Shown: in pieces, positions 54,891-62,828 of the stretch
How the letters are laid out: the number at the start of each line of letters is the position of its first letter
Position numbering within the stretch: position 1 is the first letter of the stretch
Origin: Elainella sp. Prado103
GTDB taxonomy: Bacteria > Cyanobacteriota > Cyanobacteriia > Elainellales > Elainellaceae
Assembly (NCBI GenBank): GCA_025454395.1
Contig: JALOOM010000001.1
Span: 1-64,000 of the forward strand
DNA length: 64,000 bases
Direction: 5' to 3'
The notes under the pieces: generated by a model
What the model was told of the DNA's origin: nothing
The model's input: the letters and a program-made list of their open reading frames with translations, nothing else
The model's database searches: none
Translations under genes and position numbers: made by a program

Positions 54891-54961
54891 GCCGGTGATG
54901 AGATTTGAACTCACGGCCGCTCGATTACGAATCGAGTGCTCTACCACTGAGCTACACCGGC
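54891..54961 (-). tRNA. tRNA-Thr (anticodon CGT)
   Basis: Read on the minus strand, the acceptor stem is GCCGGTG/CACCGGC. The D arm is AGCTCAGTGGTAGAGC, the anticodon stem is CTCGA/TCGAG around TTCGTAA, and the T arm contains GTTCAAATC. The anticodon CGT reads the Thr codon ACG. Its 3' end faces the type I restriction island, a usual arrangement for islands integrated at tRNA genes. I found no second copy of the tRNA 3' end near 48 kb. Confidence 0.95.
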
Positions 54962-55033
54962 AATCACAGTTCATCAGTATAGCAAGTGAAAACCATTCCG
55001 TCACTAGCACCCCTGCGATCAAATCCAATTGGT

Positions 55034-56275
55034 TTAGCAACCTAACCCCAGAATTGAGACCGGAGTTCCAGCCGGACAATAGGTTTGACCGATCGGCAAC
55101 ACCGCCAGAGCGTTCGTTTGAGACAAATTAATTAAGTTGCCGGAGCTAGCAGATCCACTAGCCAGATCAAAGGTCAGTTCCCCCTGGCTCCAGGTAGCCC
55201 GTCCCCACAGATAGGTTTCCCGTTTGCCGTCCGATCGCAGGTCTTGCAGCGTGCGTCCCTGGCTCCAAGTCGGTAGCCAGTGGTCAGATAAACCCGATAA
55301 TTTGCGTAAAGCGGGCTGGACAAAGCGCCAGAAGGTAACAAAAGCGGAAACTGGATTGCCCGGTAACCCAAAATAAAGAGTGGGGAACTGGGGGGGTGGG
55401 AAGGTGGCAACTGTCAACGGCTTACCCGGTTTAACCGCCACAGCTCGGATGGCAATCTCAGCCCCTAACTCAGCCAAAATCCGATCGATATAGTCATAGT
55501 CTCCAACCGAAACCCCACCGGAGGACAATACCACATCCGCCATGGAGAGAGCTTGGGTGATCGCCTCGCGGGTCGCCTCCGGATCATCGCGGACAATCCC
55601 CAGTGGCAATGGTTCTGCTCCAGCTTGAGCCACGAGAGCTGCCAGGGCATACTGATTTGAGTCTACAATCTGTCCGGGTTGCAAGGGTTGCTCGGGGCTG
55701 ACTAACTCATCACCCGTTGAGAGAATCGCCACCCGTACCCGGCGGTAGACCGGCACCTCCAGACATTGTACGGTTGCCAAAATGGCCATATCTGCCGCAG
55801 ACAGCAAAATGCCAGCCGGTAACAACGGTGCTCCCGCCTGATAAAACGCGCCTCGATGACGCACAAAGGCTTGCGGCTTGGGGGCAGACAGAATCGTTAC
55901 CCGATCGCCCTGATGTCGAGTTTCTTCCTGCATCACGATCGTGTCTGCTCCGGTCGGGAGCATCGAGCCGGTCAAAATGCGAGCCGCCTGACCTGCCTGC
56001 ACCGGAAGAGTAGGCACCGCTCCCGCCGGAATTGCTTCGATAATTTCTAGCGTCACTGGCTGATCCGGATGGCAATCCTGCACATCGGCATAACGCACGG
56101 CATAACCATCCATCGCCGAGTTGTGCCAATGGGGGATGTCTAACTGTCCGGTGACGGGAGCGGCCAGAATGCGACTAAGAGCCGCCCTCAAGGGAACCAC
56201 TTCTCGATCGCGTTGGGGATCGAGCGGTTGAGTGAGATTCAGAATGATTGTTTCAGCTTCGGTCGCAGATAGCAT
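55034..56275 (-). CDS. moeA: Molybdopterin molybdotransferase
   Basis: Enzyme of 413 residues that inserts molybdenum into adenylated molybdopterin, the last step of molybdenum cofactor synthesis. Landmarks in order are IPHWHNSAMDGYAVRYAD, ARILTGSMLPTGADTIVMQEE, RVAILSTGDELVSP (the MPT-binding domain), DVVLSSGGVSVGDYDY and LPGNPVSAFVTFWRFVQPAL. The C-terminal MoeA domain IV follows. Length is normal. In this organism the cofactor would chiefly serve nitrate reductase. No other moa/moe gene lies in the window. Confidence 0.95.
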   Translation of the reverse strand: MLSATEAETIILNLTQPLDPQRDREVVPLRAALSRILAAPVTGQLDIPHWHNSAMDGYAVRYADVQDCHPDQPVTLEIIEAIPAGAVPTLPVQAGQAARILTGSMLPTGADTIVMQEETRHQGDRVTILSAPKPQAFVRHRGAFYQAGAPLLPAGILLSAADMAILATVQCLEVPVYRRVRVAILSTGDELVSPEQPLQPGQIVDSNQYALAALVAQAGAEPLPLGIVRDDPEATREAITQALSMADVVLSSGGVSVGDYDYIDRILAELGAEIAIRAVAVKPGKPLTVATFPPPQFPTLYFGLPGNPVSAFVTFWRFVQPALRKLSGLSDHWLPTWSQGRTLQDLRSDGKRETYLWGRATWSQGELTFDLASGSASSGNLINLSQTNALAVLPIGQTYCPAGTPVSILGLGC

Positions 56276-56442
56276 GGTTGAGTAATGAGGCGGATCATCA
56301 CCATCAAGATCTATTCTGCATCTTAATGCCAGACCCGCCTGATCGGATCGGAGAGTTGAATCAGAACTTCAGTGTGGATCAGAACCCAGTCGGTTTCCTA
56401 CATGCCAAACCCTGGAGCCGAAGACGAAGTTAAAAATATTGA

Positions 56443-57408
56443 CTAGGAAGCTCCGTAGATTGCGTTAGAAGTGCCCGTAATGGATCGATCGAACGTGCCT
56501 TGACCCGTCACCGGATCGATCCGAATTTGCTGCCGACCCACGGTATACCCATAGAAGGTGCCATTCACTTCAGACAGCCCAAACACATTGCTGAAGCCAA
56601 TATTGCCAATTAAGCTACTTGTGCCATCCAGGTTAATCCCATAAAGTTGATCGGTGCCAGTCCCTTGCTTCGAGCTGGCCAAAAATCGGTTACGAACTGG
56701 ATCAAACACGAGATCGCCGCTGCTCAGAAAACCAGGGATGTTAGCGACCAAAGTGGCTGCTCCCGTCTGTGCATTGATGCTATAAAAGCCGCTATTGCCA
56801 GTGCCGTAGAGTGCGCCAGTGGGGGAGAACGCCAACCCATTCATACCGAACGTATTTAACGAACCGATCTCGGTGATCGCGCCTGTTGTAGAATCCACAC
56901 GGTTTAAGCGATTCGAGGTAATGCCAAATAATTCGCCCTGGTTGGATCGGGCAATATCTGTTAGCACGCTCGTGGTATTGAGTGGGGTCAGCACCCCAGT
57001 GGCGCGATCGAGCCAGCCAACTTCAGCATTGCTGGTTGATAAAAAGGTAAGGGCTTGAGGTTGAGGTTGAGGCTGAGGAGAAGCAAGCCCATTCGCGCCT
57101 AGTTGCAACCGATAGGGCGTATCCTTGCCCCGTCGCTTCACCTGGAGATAGTAAGTGCCTGGCTCCAAAGCGGTAGTGATTGACTCAGCCGATCGACCAG
57201 GCTTGCGGGAAGCAGCGATCGGACGACGATTTTGATTGAGCAAAAGTAAGTCAGCATTTTGCTTTAATCCTTGGAGCCGGGCTGAAAAACTGCTGCGATT
57301 ATTTAGTGAAAAGCGATATAAATCAGCCGATTCTTTAGGACGTAAAGCATTGTTCAGATTGCGTGAGCGATTCAGCAACCCTAAATTTTTGACGCGGTTT
57401 TGTGCCAT
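56443..57408 (-). CDS. PPC-domain and DUF4394-like propeller protein
   Basis: Protein of 321 residues. The N-terminal part (about 20-105) resembles a bacterial pre-peptidase C-terminal (PPC) domain: ESADLYRFSLNNRSSFSA, LLLLNQNRRPI and LEPGTYYLQVKRR. A Pro/Gln linker (SPQPQPQPQ) leads to a repeat domain (about 118-321) with NAEVGWLDRATGVLTPL, NRVDSTTGAITEIGSL and similar blades. These match DUF4394-like beta-propellers. No classic signal peptide is evident, although such proteins are usually exported. No protease domain is present, so it is probably a binding or adhesion-type protein. It is monocistronic. Confidence 0.75.
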   Translation of the reverse strand: MAQNRVKNLGLLNRSRNLNNALRPKESADLYRFSLNNRSSFSARLQGLKQNADLLLLNQNRRPIAASRKPGRSAESITTALEPGTYYLQVKRRGKDTPYRLQLGANGLASPQPQPQPQALTFLSTSNAEVGWLDRATGVLTPLNTTSVLTDIARSNQGELFGITSNRLNRVDSTTGAITEIGSLNTFGMNGLAFSPTGALYGTGNSGFYSINAQTGAATLVANIPGFLSSGDLVFDPVRNRFLASSKQGTGTDQLYGINLDGTSSLIGNIGFSNVFGLSEVNGTFYGYTVGRQQIRIDPVTGQGTFDRSITGTSNAIYGAS

Positions 57409-57641
57409 GAGGGATTTCGATCTAATTCAAATCTAACGAGCAGAACGACTCTACCCAAGTTTTACAAATAGAGCATTCCCGCAGATCAACCAGCGGATCC
57501 AACCGCTTTTCACAAAAAGTTCAAAAAAGTAAATTGTCTTCAAGGGGTTGGGCTACCTGGGATGGCCAACTGGCTCAAATTAATTCCCCAGAAAAATTGC
57601 AGCTTCAAAATTTGTGTGCTATGATAATAACTCGTGAGCAA

Positions 57642-57715
57642 GGGCTTGTAGCTCAGTGGACTAGAGCACGTGGCTACGGACCACGGTGTCGGGGGTTCGA
57701 ATCCCTCCTAGCCCG
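57642..57715 (+). tRNA. tRNA-Arg (anticodon ACG)
   Basis: The acceptor 5' strand is GGGCTTG and the 3' strand ends CTAGCCC plus discriminator G. The D arm is AGCTCAGTGGACTAGAGC, the anticodon stem CGTGG/CCACG closes the loop CTACGGA, and the T arm has GGGTTCGAATCCC. The anticodon ACG reads CGN codons. The anticodon arm contains the only GGWCC site I found in the window (57678-57682). Confidence 0.95.
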
Positions 57716-57801
57716 TTCAAATCTAGCAGGTGTGTCTTGAAAGGCATTTGAAAGGTGTCTGAGAAGCATAGTTTACCTGCACCCAACATCTGTATCTAGT
57801 G

Positions 57802-57843
57802 GACTCGATCGCTTCTTAACAGGGGATCGGGTCTTCTTGTTTT
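57802..57843 (+). terminator. Terminator after tRNA-Arg
   Basis: GACTCGATC pairs with GATCGGGTC (one G-T pair) around a 14-base loop and is followed by TTCTTGTTTT. It lies about 85 bp after the tRNA end and just before the dioxygenase gene. Confidence 0.6.
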
Positions 57844-57885
57844 ATCTGCTACCCCGCTCATTGCTTCTCCCACCTCCGATCCGAT

Positions 57886-58677
57886 ATGTCTCTCCTACCC
57901 ACGCTGTTCATTTCCCATGGCGCGCCCGATTTGTTGCTGCACGCCAGTCCTGCCCGCGATTTTTTACAACAGTTGGGGGGTCAATTAGAAAAACCGCAGG
58001 CAATTCTAGTCATCTCAGCCCATTGGACTGCTCAGCATTTAAGCGTGAGTGCAGCTCCCCAGCCGAAAACCATTCACGATTTTTCGGGCTTTCCGGCTCC
58101 ACTGTATGAACTAACCTATCCGGCACCGGGTGCGCCTGAGTTAGCCATCGCCTTACAGGAGCGTCTCGCCCAGTTTGGGCTGCCATGTCAGGTCGTGACC
58201 GATCGGGGTCTAGACCATGGGGCTTGGGTGCCGTTAATGGCGATCTATCCGGCTGCCGATATTCCCGTGATCCAACTGTCGATCCAACCCCACTTAGATC
58301 CGCAATACCATTGGCGGTTAGGAGCTGCTCTGCGAACACTGCGATCCGCCGGAGTATTGATTTTGGCGAGCGGTGCGATCACCCATAATTTGCAGCATTT
58401 TCGTGGGCAGGATCTGGATGCTGAGCCCCCTACCTGGGTGAAGCAGTTCGATGATTGGATGGCTGAATCTCTGACTGCAATGGCAATCGATCGCCTGTTG
58501 CAATATCGCCAGGTGGCTCCCTACGCTGTCGAAAATCATCCGACTGAAGAGCATTTGCTGCCGTTGTTTGTGGCGTTAGGCGCAGCAGGTGACCGCCCCC
58601 AGAGTCAGCAACTCCATACCAGTTTTACCTATGGCATTTTGAGTATGGCAGCCTATGCATTTGAGAATCAGGACTGA
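57886..58677 (+). CDS. DODA-type extradiol ring-cleavage dioxygenase
   Basis: Non-haem iron dioxygenase of 263 residues of the LigB/4,5-DOPA dioxygenase family. Landmarks are LPTLFISHGAPD with the first metal histidine, ILVISAHW with the second, the GLDHGAWVPL segment and ILASGAITHNLQ, and NHPTEEHLLPLFVALGAAG near the C-terminus. The family cleaves catechol-type rings, and the natural cyanobacterial substrate is not known. Length is standard. A tRNA-Arg gene and its terminator lie upstream. Confidence 0.9.
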   Translation: MSLLPTLFISHGAPDLLLHASPARDFLQQLGGQLEKPQAILVISAHWTAQHLSVSAAPQPKTIHDFSGFPAPLYELTYPAPGAPELAIALQERLAQFGLPCQVVTDRGLDHGAWVPLMAIYPAADIPVIQLSIQPHLDPQYHWRLGAALRTLRSAGVLILASGAITHNLQHFRGQDLDAEPPTWVKQFDDWMAESLTAMAIDRLLQYRQVAPYAVENHPTEEHLLPLFVALGAAGDRPQSQQLHTSFTYGILSMAAYAFENQD

Positions 58678-58703
58678 TCAACCGTGAATGATGGCGTGAA
58701 AGC

Positions 58704-59237
58704 TCAACTGGCAGACCCGATCGATTTCACCATCCACATAGATTGAGTGTGATAGCCCAGCTTTTCATAGAGTTGGCGGGCCGGTTGGTTCTGCTGAAAC
58801 ACTTGCAGCCCAATTTGTCGATCGCCCCGTTGGCGGGCCCACGCTTCCACCTGTTGCATCAGCGCTGAGCCAATGCCTTGCCGCCGAAACGCCGGATCGA
58901 CATAGAGCAAGAAAATATGAGGATGCCGCCAGCCAGTAACTTGGTCGATCGCCATTCCCAGCCAAACGCAGCCGATCGGATTAGGAAGGGGAGTCACCTG
59001 CTGATCATTGACCTGCTGATCTGGGCAAGCTTGATCGACCCGATCGACCCACCAGAGAGGTGTTTCAGCCGAAAAATACTGCTCCACCGTCTGCGCCAGA
59101 TGCGCAAAACTTGCACTGGGGTATAACTCCTGATAGGTGCGCTGCATAAACTTGACCAGGAGGGCGCGATCGAGCCCCGCCCCTTGCCGCAATTGATAGC
59201 CGGGTTTGAGCATAACGGAGGAAAGGGAGGATGACAT
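58704..59237 (-). CDS. GNAT-family N-acetyltransferase
   Basis: Acetyltransferase of 177 residues. The acetyl-CoA loop is RRQGIGSALMQQVEAWARQRG (motif A, R/Q-x-x-G-x-G/A), with FLLYVDPAF before it and QVFQQNQPARQLYEKLGY (motif B) after it. The N-terminal half (LDRALLVKFMQRTYQELYP) resembles a conserved cyanobacterial GNAT group. The substrate amine is unknown. A second ATG at 59213 (MLKPGYQLRQG) may be the true start, since the first eight residues are Ser-rich and unlike relatives. Confidence 0.85.
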   Translation of the reverse strand: MSSSLSSVMLKPGYQLRQGAGLDRALLVKFMQRTYQELYPSASFAHLAQTVEQYFSAETPLWWVDRVDQACPDQQVNDQQVTPLPNPIGCVWLGMAIDQVTGWRHPHIFLLYVDPAFRRQGIGSALMQQVEAWARQRGDRQIGLQVFQQNQPARQLYEKLGYHTQSMWMVKSIGSAS

Positions 59238-59274
59238 GCAGCAGGCAAGGGAGGGAAGGTCAACGTCGGCAAGC

Positions 59275-59553
59275 CTAATCGACAGACATCTTGCTGGGCG
59301 AAACCCCCTCTACCGTATCGAGGGGCAAGCCTTTCACTAATGCTTCCAGTCCAGAGGGAAGGTCTGCCACAGGCGTGAGCGCAGGAGTAAGGGACTGCTC
59401 AGCCGCTGGAATATTCGCGTTTTGGATGTCCTCAATCGGAGCCGGAGCGGCCATATCGTTGGGTAGGAAAGTACGCGCCCCGACTGCCACGAGAGCGATC
59501 ACAAATACGATCACGATGAGTAAGGGTGCAATGTATTGACGGAAAATAGCCAT
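59275..59553 (-). CDS. Small single-pass membrane protein
   Basis: Protein of 92 residues, not recognised. MAIFRQYIAPLLIVIVFVIA begins one membrane segment (about 7-27). A Pro/Ala-rich tail follows, with DLPSGLEALVKGLPLDTVEG, probably outside the cytoplasm. The open frame reaches 59613, but ATG at 59553 gives a normal membrane-anchor N-terminus. It lies 37 bp upstream of the GNAT gene on the same strand and could be cotranscribed with it. Confidence 0.65.
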   Translation of the reverse strand: MAIFRQYIAPLLIVIVFVIALVAVGARTFLPNDMAAPAPIEDIQNANIPAAEQSLTPALTPVADLPSGLEALVKGLPLDTVEGVSPSKMSVD

Positions 59554-59818
59554 AGTGCAATAAAACGCAGTATTAATGCTGGGCTGAATGAAAGCTGGAC
59601 AAGCCAGAGCCATGATTGGAAATCATGATTAGAAATATAGAACTTTCTGTCTCAGCTCACCTGTGCATTCAGTGAGATTCGATCTGCTCCAATCCTGATC
59701 CGGGTCAAACGCTCCCTCTGCAGCCAGGAAAACGTCTTCCTGAGCAATCTCGGTCGTGATTGAACGGATCGATCAAAAGGTGCCAGCCCCAAAAGATGCC
59801 TCAAATACTATCCTACCG

Positions 59819-59891
59819 CTCAATTACTCTACTGCTCAATTACTCTACTGCTCAATTACTCTACTGCTCAATTACTCTACCGCTCAATTAC
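59819..59891. repeat. 16-bp tandem repeat, 4.6 copies
   Basis: CTCAATTACTCTACTG is repeated four times, the fourth with one change, followed by a partial copy. It lies just after the stop of the symporter gene. Confidence 0.95.
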
Positions 59892-59907
59892 AACTTCCGC
59901 GTTGACC

Positions 59908-61707
59908 TCAGTAGGGCAGATCCTCGTGGTCGAGCCCAGGACGTGTCACAACAACACTGTGCGATCGGCCTAGCTTGCGCAGCCAAACGCCTCCCACCAC
60001 CGCCATGATCAGGGCAATCCAACCCGTGAGAGATTGCAGCAGCAGGAAGCCTCCACAGGCAAACATGGTGCCAAACAACAATAAACAAGCCGCTACCACT
60101 TTCAGCAGCGATCGAGCTAAATCTTGGGCCGGAGGCAAGCCAGTTCGTAATTGCTGGGGCCGCCAACCCAAGCCACCAGGACGAATTTTGCTGTAGAAAG
60201 CGTCCAGGGTTTCATCGGTTTCGGGGGGAGTGAGAAACATGACGGTAAGCCAAATTGCCGCCGTCAGCCCAGAGGTGACAATCAGCCGCCAGCCAAAATC
60301 CTCAATCTGCAAAACGGGTACCACACTGGTGAATAACCCGATCACAAACCCTGCTAGCATGGCTGCCAACTCTGCGGCGGCATTAATCCGCCACCAAAAC
60401 CAGCGCAGAATTAATACCAGCCCTGGCCCCGTGCCGATCGCAATCACCAGCCGAAACACGGTTGTAATGTCTTGCGCAAAAAAAGCCGCCATGGCTCCTA
60501 AAACCGTCACTAGCACAGAAGCAAGCCGACCGGCATTCACCAACTCAGATTGACTGGCATGGGGACGGATGAATCGCCCATAGAGATCGTGGGTGAGATA
60601 CGATGCCCCCCAGTTGATCAGCGTTGAAACCGTGCTCATGAAGGCTGCCAGCAACGAAGCGACAACGAGCCCCAACAAGACCGGGGGAAGAAAATCCAGC
60701 ATCAGGCGGGGATAGCCCAACTCTCGATCCTCCAGATTGGGATAGAGCACCACGGCTGCCAGCGCCACCACGATCCAGGGCCAGGTGCGAATCACATAAT
60801 TCAGCACATTGAAAAACCAGGCTGCTTTCTCGGCTTCGGCTTCGTCCTTCGCCGCTGCCAAGCGCTGGATAAATTCACCGCCGCCATCACTGCGCCGGAA
60901 TGACCACCATTGCACTAAGGTATAAGCGGCAAAAGTACTGGCGGTGATTCCAGCTCCATCTTTCCAGGTCAGTCCATTGGTTCCCCACCCGATCGGCCAA
61001 AAAGATAGAAGATCGACCGCAGTAGACTGTTGAGCCTGCTGGAGCAAATTGGCCATACCTCCCACTTCATGCACCGCCGCTCCTGCCACAATGACGGCAC
61101 CGCCGATCGCTAGAAAAAACTGAAAAAAGTCTGTAATCACTACGCCCCACAGCCCTGAGAAACCGGCGTAGAGCAAGACAAACCCACTAATGCCAATTAC
61201 ACTCCAGAGCTTCAGGTTTTCACCCGGCGTGATGCCAAACCCTTGCCAGATTTGCAGGGCATCCATCACTTTCACCATCGCCAACATGGCATAGCCGATC
61301 CCAATACAGTTGATGGGGACAGCAAACAAAAATGCCTTTGTCGCCCGCAGGATCGCGGCCATCCGCCCACCATACCGCAGCTCGATCAGCTCTGCATCGG
61401 TGACAATTTCCGATCGTCTCCACAGGCGGGCAAAGACATAAATCATCACCACATGGGCAATGCCGAAACTCCACCATTCCCAGTTACCGGCGATTCCCCG
61501 GTTGCCGACAACTCCAGCCACATACAGGGGGGTATCGATCGAAAAAGTAGTGGCTGCCATGCTGGTTCCTGCCAACCACCAAGGCAAGGATCGCCCCGAC
61601 ACGAAGAAATCCACCATACTGCCTGAGGCTTTCCGGGTCAGGTATAGTCCTAGTCCCATGCTCAATGCCAAATAAACCAGCACAATTAGCCAATCAACCC
61701 ACTGCAT
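59908..61707 (-). CDS. Sodium:solute symporter (SSS family)
   Basis: Inner-membrane transporter of 599 residues with about 13-14 hydrophobic segments and the LeuT-like SSS fold. Landmarks are VDFFVSGRSLPWWLAGTSMA, FSIDTPLYVAGVVGNRG, VLLYAGFSGLWGVVITDFFQF and LLGLVVASLLAAFMSTVSTL, the last with the Na2-site Ser/Thr residues. The family moves sugars, amino acids or carboxylates with sodium, and the substrate is not evident. A TRAP transporter is divergent from it across a 440-bp gap. Confidence 0.9.
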   Translation of the reverse strand: MQWVDWLIVLVYLALSMGLGLYLTRKASGSMVDFFVSGRSLPWWLAGTSMAATTFSIDTPLYVAGVVGNRGIAGNWEWWSFGIAHVVMIYVFARLWRRSEIVTDAELIELRYGGRMAAILRATKAFLFAVPINCIGIGYAMLAMVKVMDALQIWQGFGITPGENLKLWSVIGISGFVLLYAGFSGLWGVVITDFFQFFLAIGGAVIVAGAAVHEVGGMANLLQQAQQSTAVDLLSFWPIGWGTNGLTWKDGAGITASTFAAYTLVQWWSFRRSDGGGEFIQRLAAAKDEAEAEKAAWFFNVLNYVIRTWPWIVVALAAVVLYPNLEDRELGYPRLMLDFLPPVLLGLVVASLLAAFMSTVSTLINWGASYLTHDLYGRFIRPHASQSELVNAGRLASVLVTVLGAMAAFFAQDITTVFRLVIAIGTGPGLVLILRWFWWRINAAAELAAMLAGFVIGLFTSVVPVLQIEDFGWRLIVTSGLTAAIWLTVMFLTPPETDETLDAFYSKIRPGGLGWRPQQLRTGLPPAQDLARSLLKVVAACLLLFGTMFACGGFLLLQSLTGWIALIMAVVGGVWLRKLGRSHSVVVTRPGLDHEDLPY

Positions 61708-61930
61708 CGCTTTGCTCCGGTTCTTCTGATCATCCTGATGATGCTAGCCCTTCTTGAGGCTAGTCACGCTAATGACTTCAATCACGCCGCTTGGTTTGAT
61801 CGCTGCGATCGCTCTCATAACGGCAATTGCAGCGATTATGGCGATCGTGGAGTGACTCTGATGACTTTAGAAACTCACTTCAGAAATTCACTCTAGAAAT
61901 CCTGATAGCCCCAATCGAATGGGGCTCATT

Positions 61931-61966
61931 GTCGCATGAAGTCGCATGAAGTCGCATGAAGTCGCA
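61931..61966. repeat. 10-bp tandem repeat, 3.6 copies
   Basis: GTCGCATGAA is repeated in the divergent gap 61708-62151. That gap also holds loose CTCATCTACTGCT and CTCAACCCTCAAG duplications and no gene. Confidence 0.9.
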
Positions 61967-62151
61967 GTGGCAATCACACGAAGTCGCGTGAACCGGCACA
62001 ATACTCATCTACTGCTCTACCCATCTACTGCTCATGCTGACCTCAATGCAAATTAACCCCACCCCTCGATCGAATTTGGTATTATCATGACCGCTCATTA
62101 AGTCCCCTCGACTGGCTCAACCCTCAAGCTCAACCCTCAAGGAAGTCTCCC

Positions 62152-62745
62152 ATGAATCGACTGCTGAGATTCGCAGAATGGATCGATCGCCTCACTGAAC
62201 AACTCGGTAAACTGGCGGACTGGCTGGTAATTTTCACTGTGGCAGTGGGATTTTATAACGTGATTGCCCGCTATATTGGACGTTTTCTAGGACTAAAATT
62301 ATCTTCTAATGCGCTGATCGAATTACAGTGGTATTTATTCTCCGTCATGTTCCTTCTGGGATTTGCCTACATTCTCAAGCATGGAGCCAATGTACGAGTT
62401 GATTTTCTCTATAGTCATTGGAGTGATCGGCGTAAAGCCTTAGTTGATTTACTCGGAACTGTCTTCTTTCTAATTCCATTTTGTATTTTAGGATTAGTTG
62501 TAACCTGGAATCCAGTTCTGTTGTCTTGGGGGCGGTTGCCTGATGGCAGTTGGGGGCAGTGGGAAATGTCTGCGGATGCGGATGGATTGCCCCGAGCACC
62601 CATCAAAACCATGATTCTGATCTCGTTTGGCTTATTACTCTTGCAAGCGATCGCCCAAGCGATTAAATATTTTGCCATTCTCAAAGGTTACCGTGGTGTC
62701 GCCCAATCCCTGGCGGCAGATACAGAGCAAGTACCATTTGAATGA
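62152..62745 (+). CDS. TRAP transporter small permease (DctQ-like)
   Basis: Small membrane subunit (197 residues) of a tripartite ATP-independent periplasmic transporter. Four hydrophobic segments lie at about 20-42, 58-75, 95-118 and 160-180. [20 protein letters not shown] is the conserved DctQ signature around the second segment. It is followed at 83 bp by the large permease gene. A substrate-binding protein must be encoded elsewhere or beyond the window. In cyanobacteria the characterised system of this type carries glutamate (Gtr) or other carboxylates, and the substrate here is not shown. Confidence 0.9.
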   Translation: MNRLLRFAEWIDRLTEQLGKLADWLVIFTVAVGFYNVIARYIGRFLGLKLSSNALIELQWYLFSVMFLLGFAYILKHGANVRVDFLYSHWSDRRKALVDLLGTVFFLIPFCILGLVVTWNPVLLSWGRLPDGSWGQWEMSADADGLPRAPIKTMILISFGLLLLQAIAQAIKYFAILKGYRGVAQSLAADTEQVPFE

Positions 62746-62828
62746 GAGAAATAATTAATGAAATAACTGTTTGAGTATCATTCAGATAGATTTGATTAAA
62801 CCTAAATTAGAGCATCACTAAAAATATT

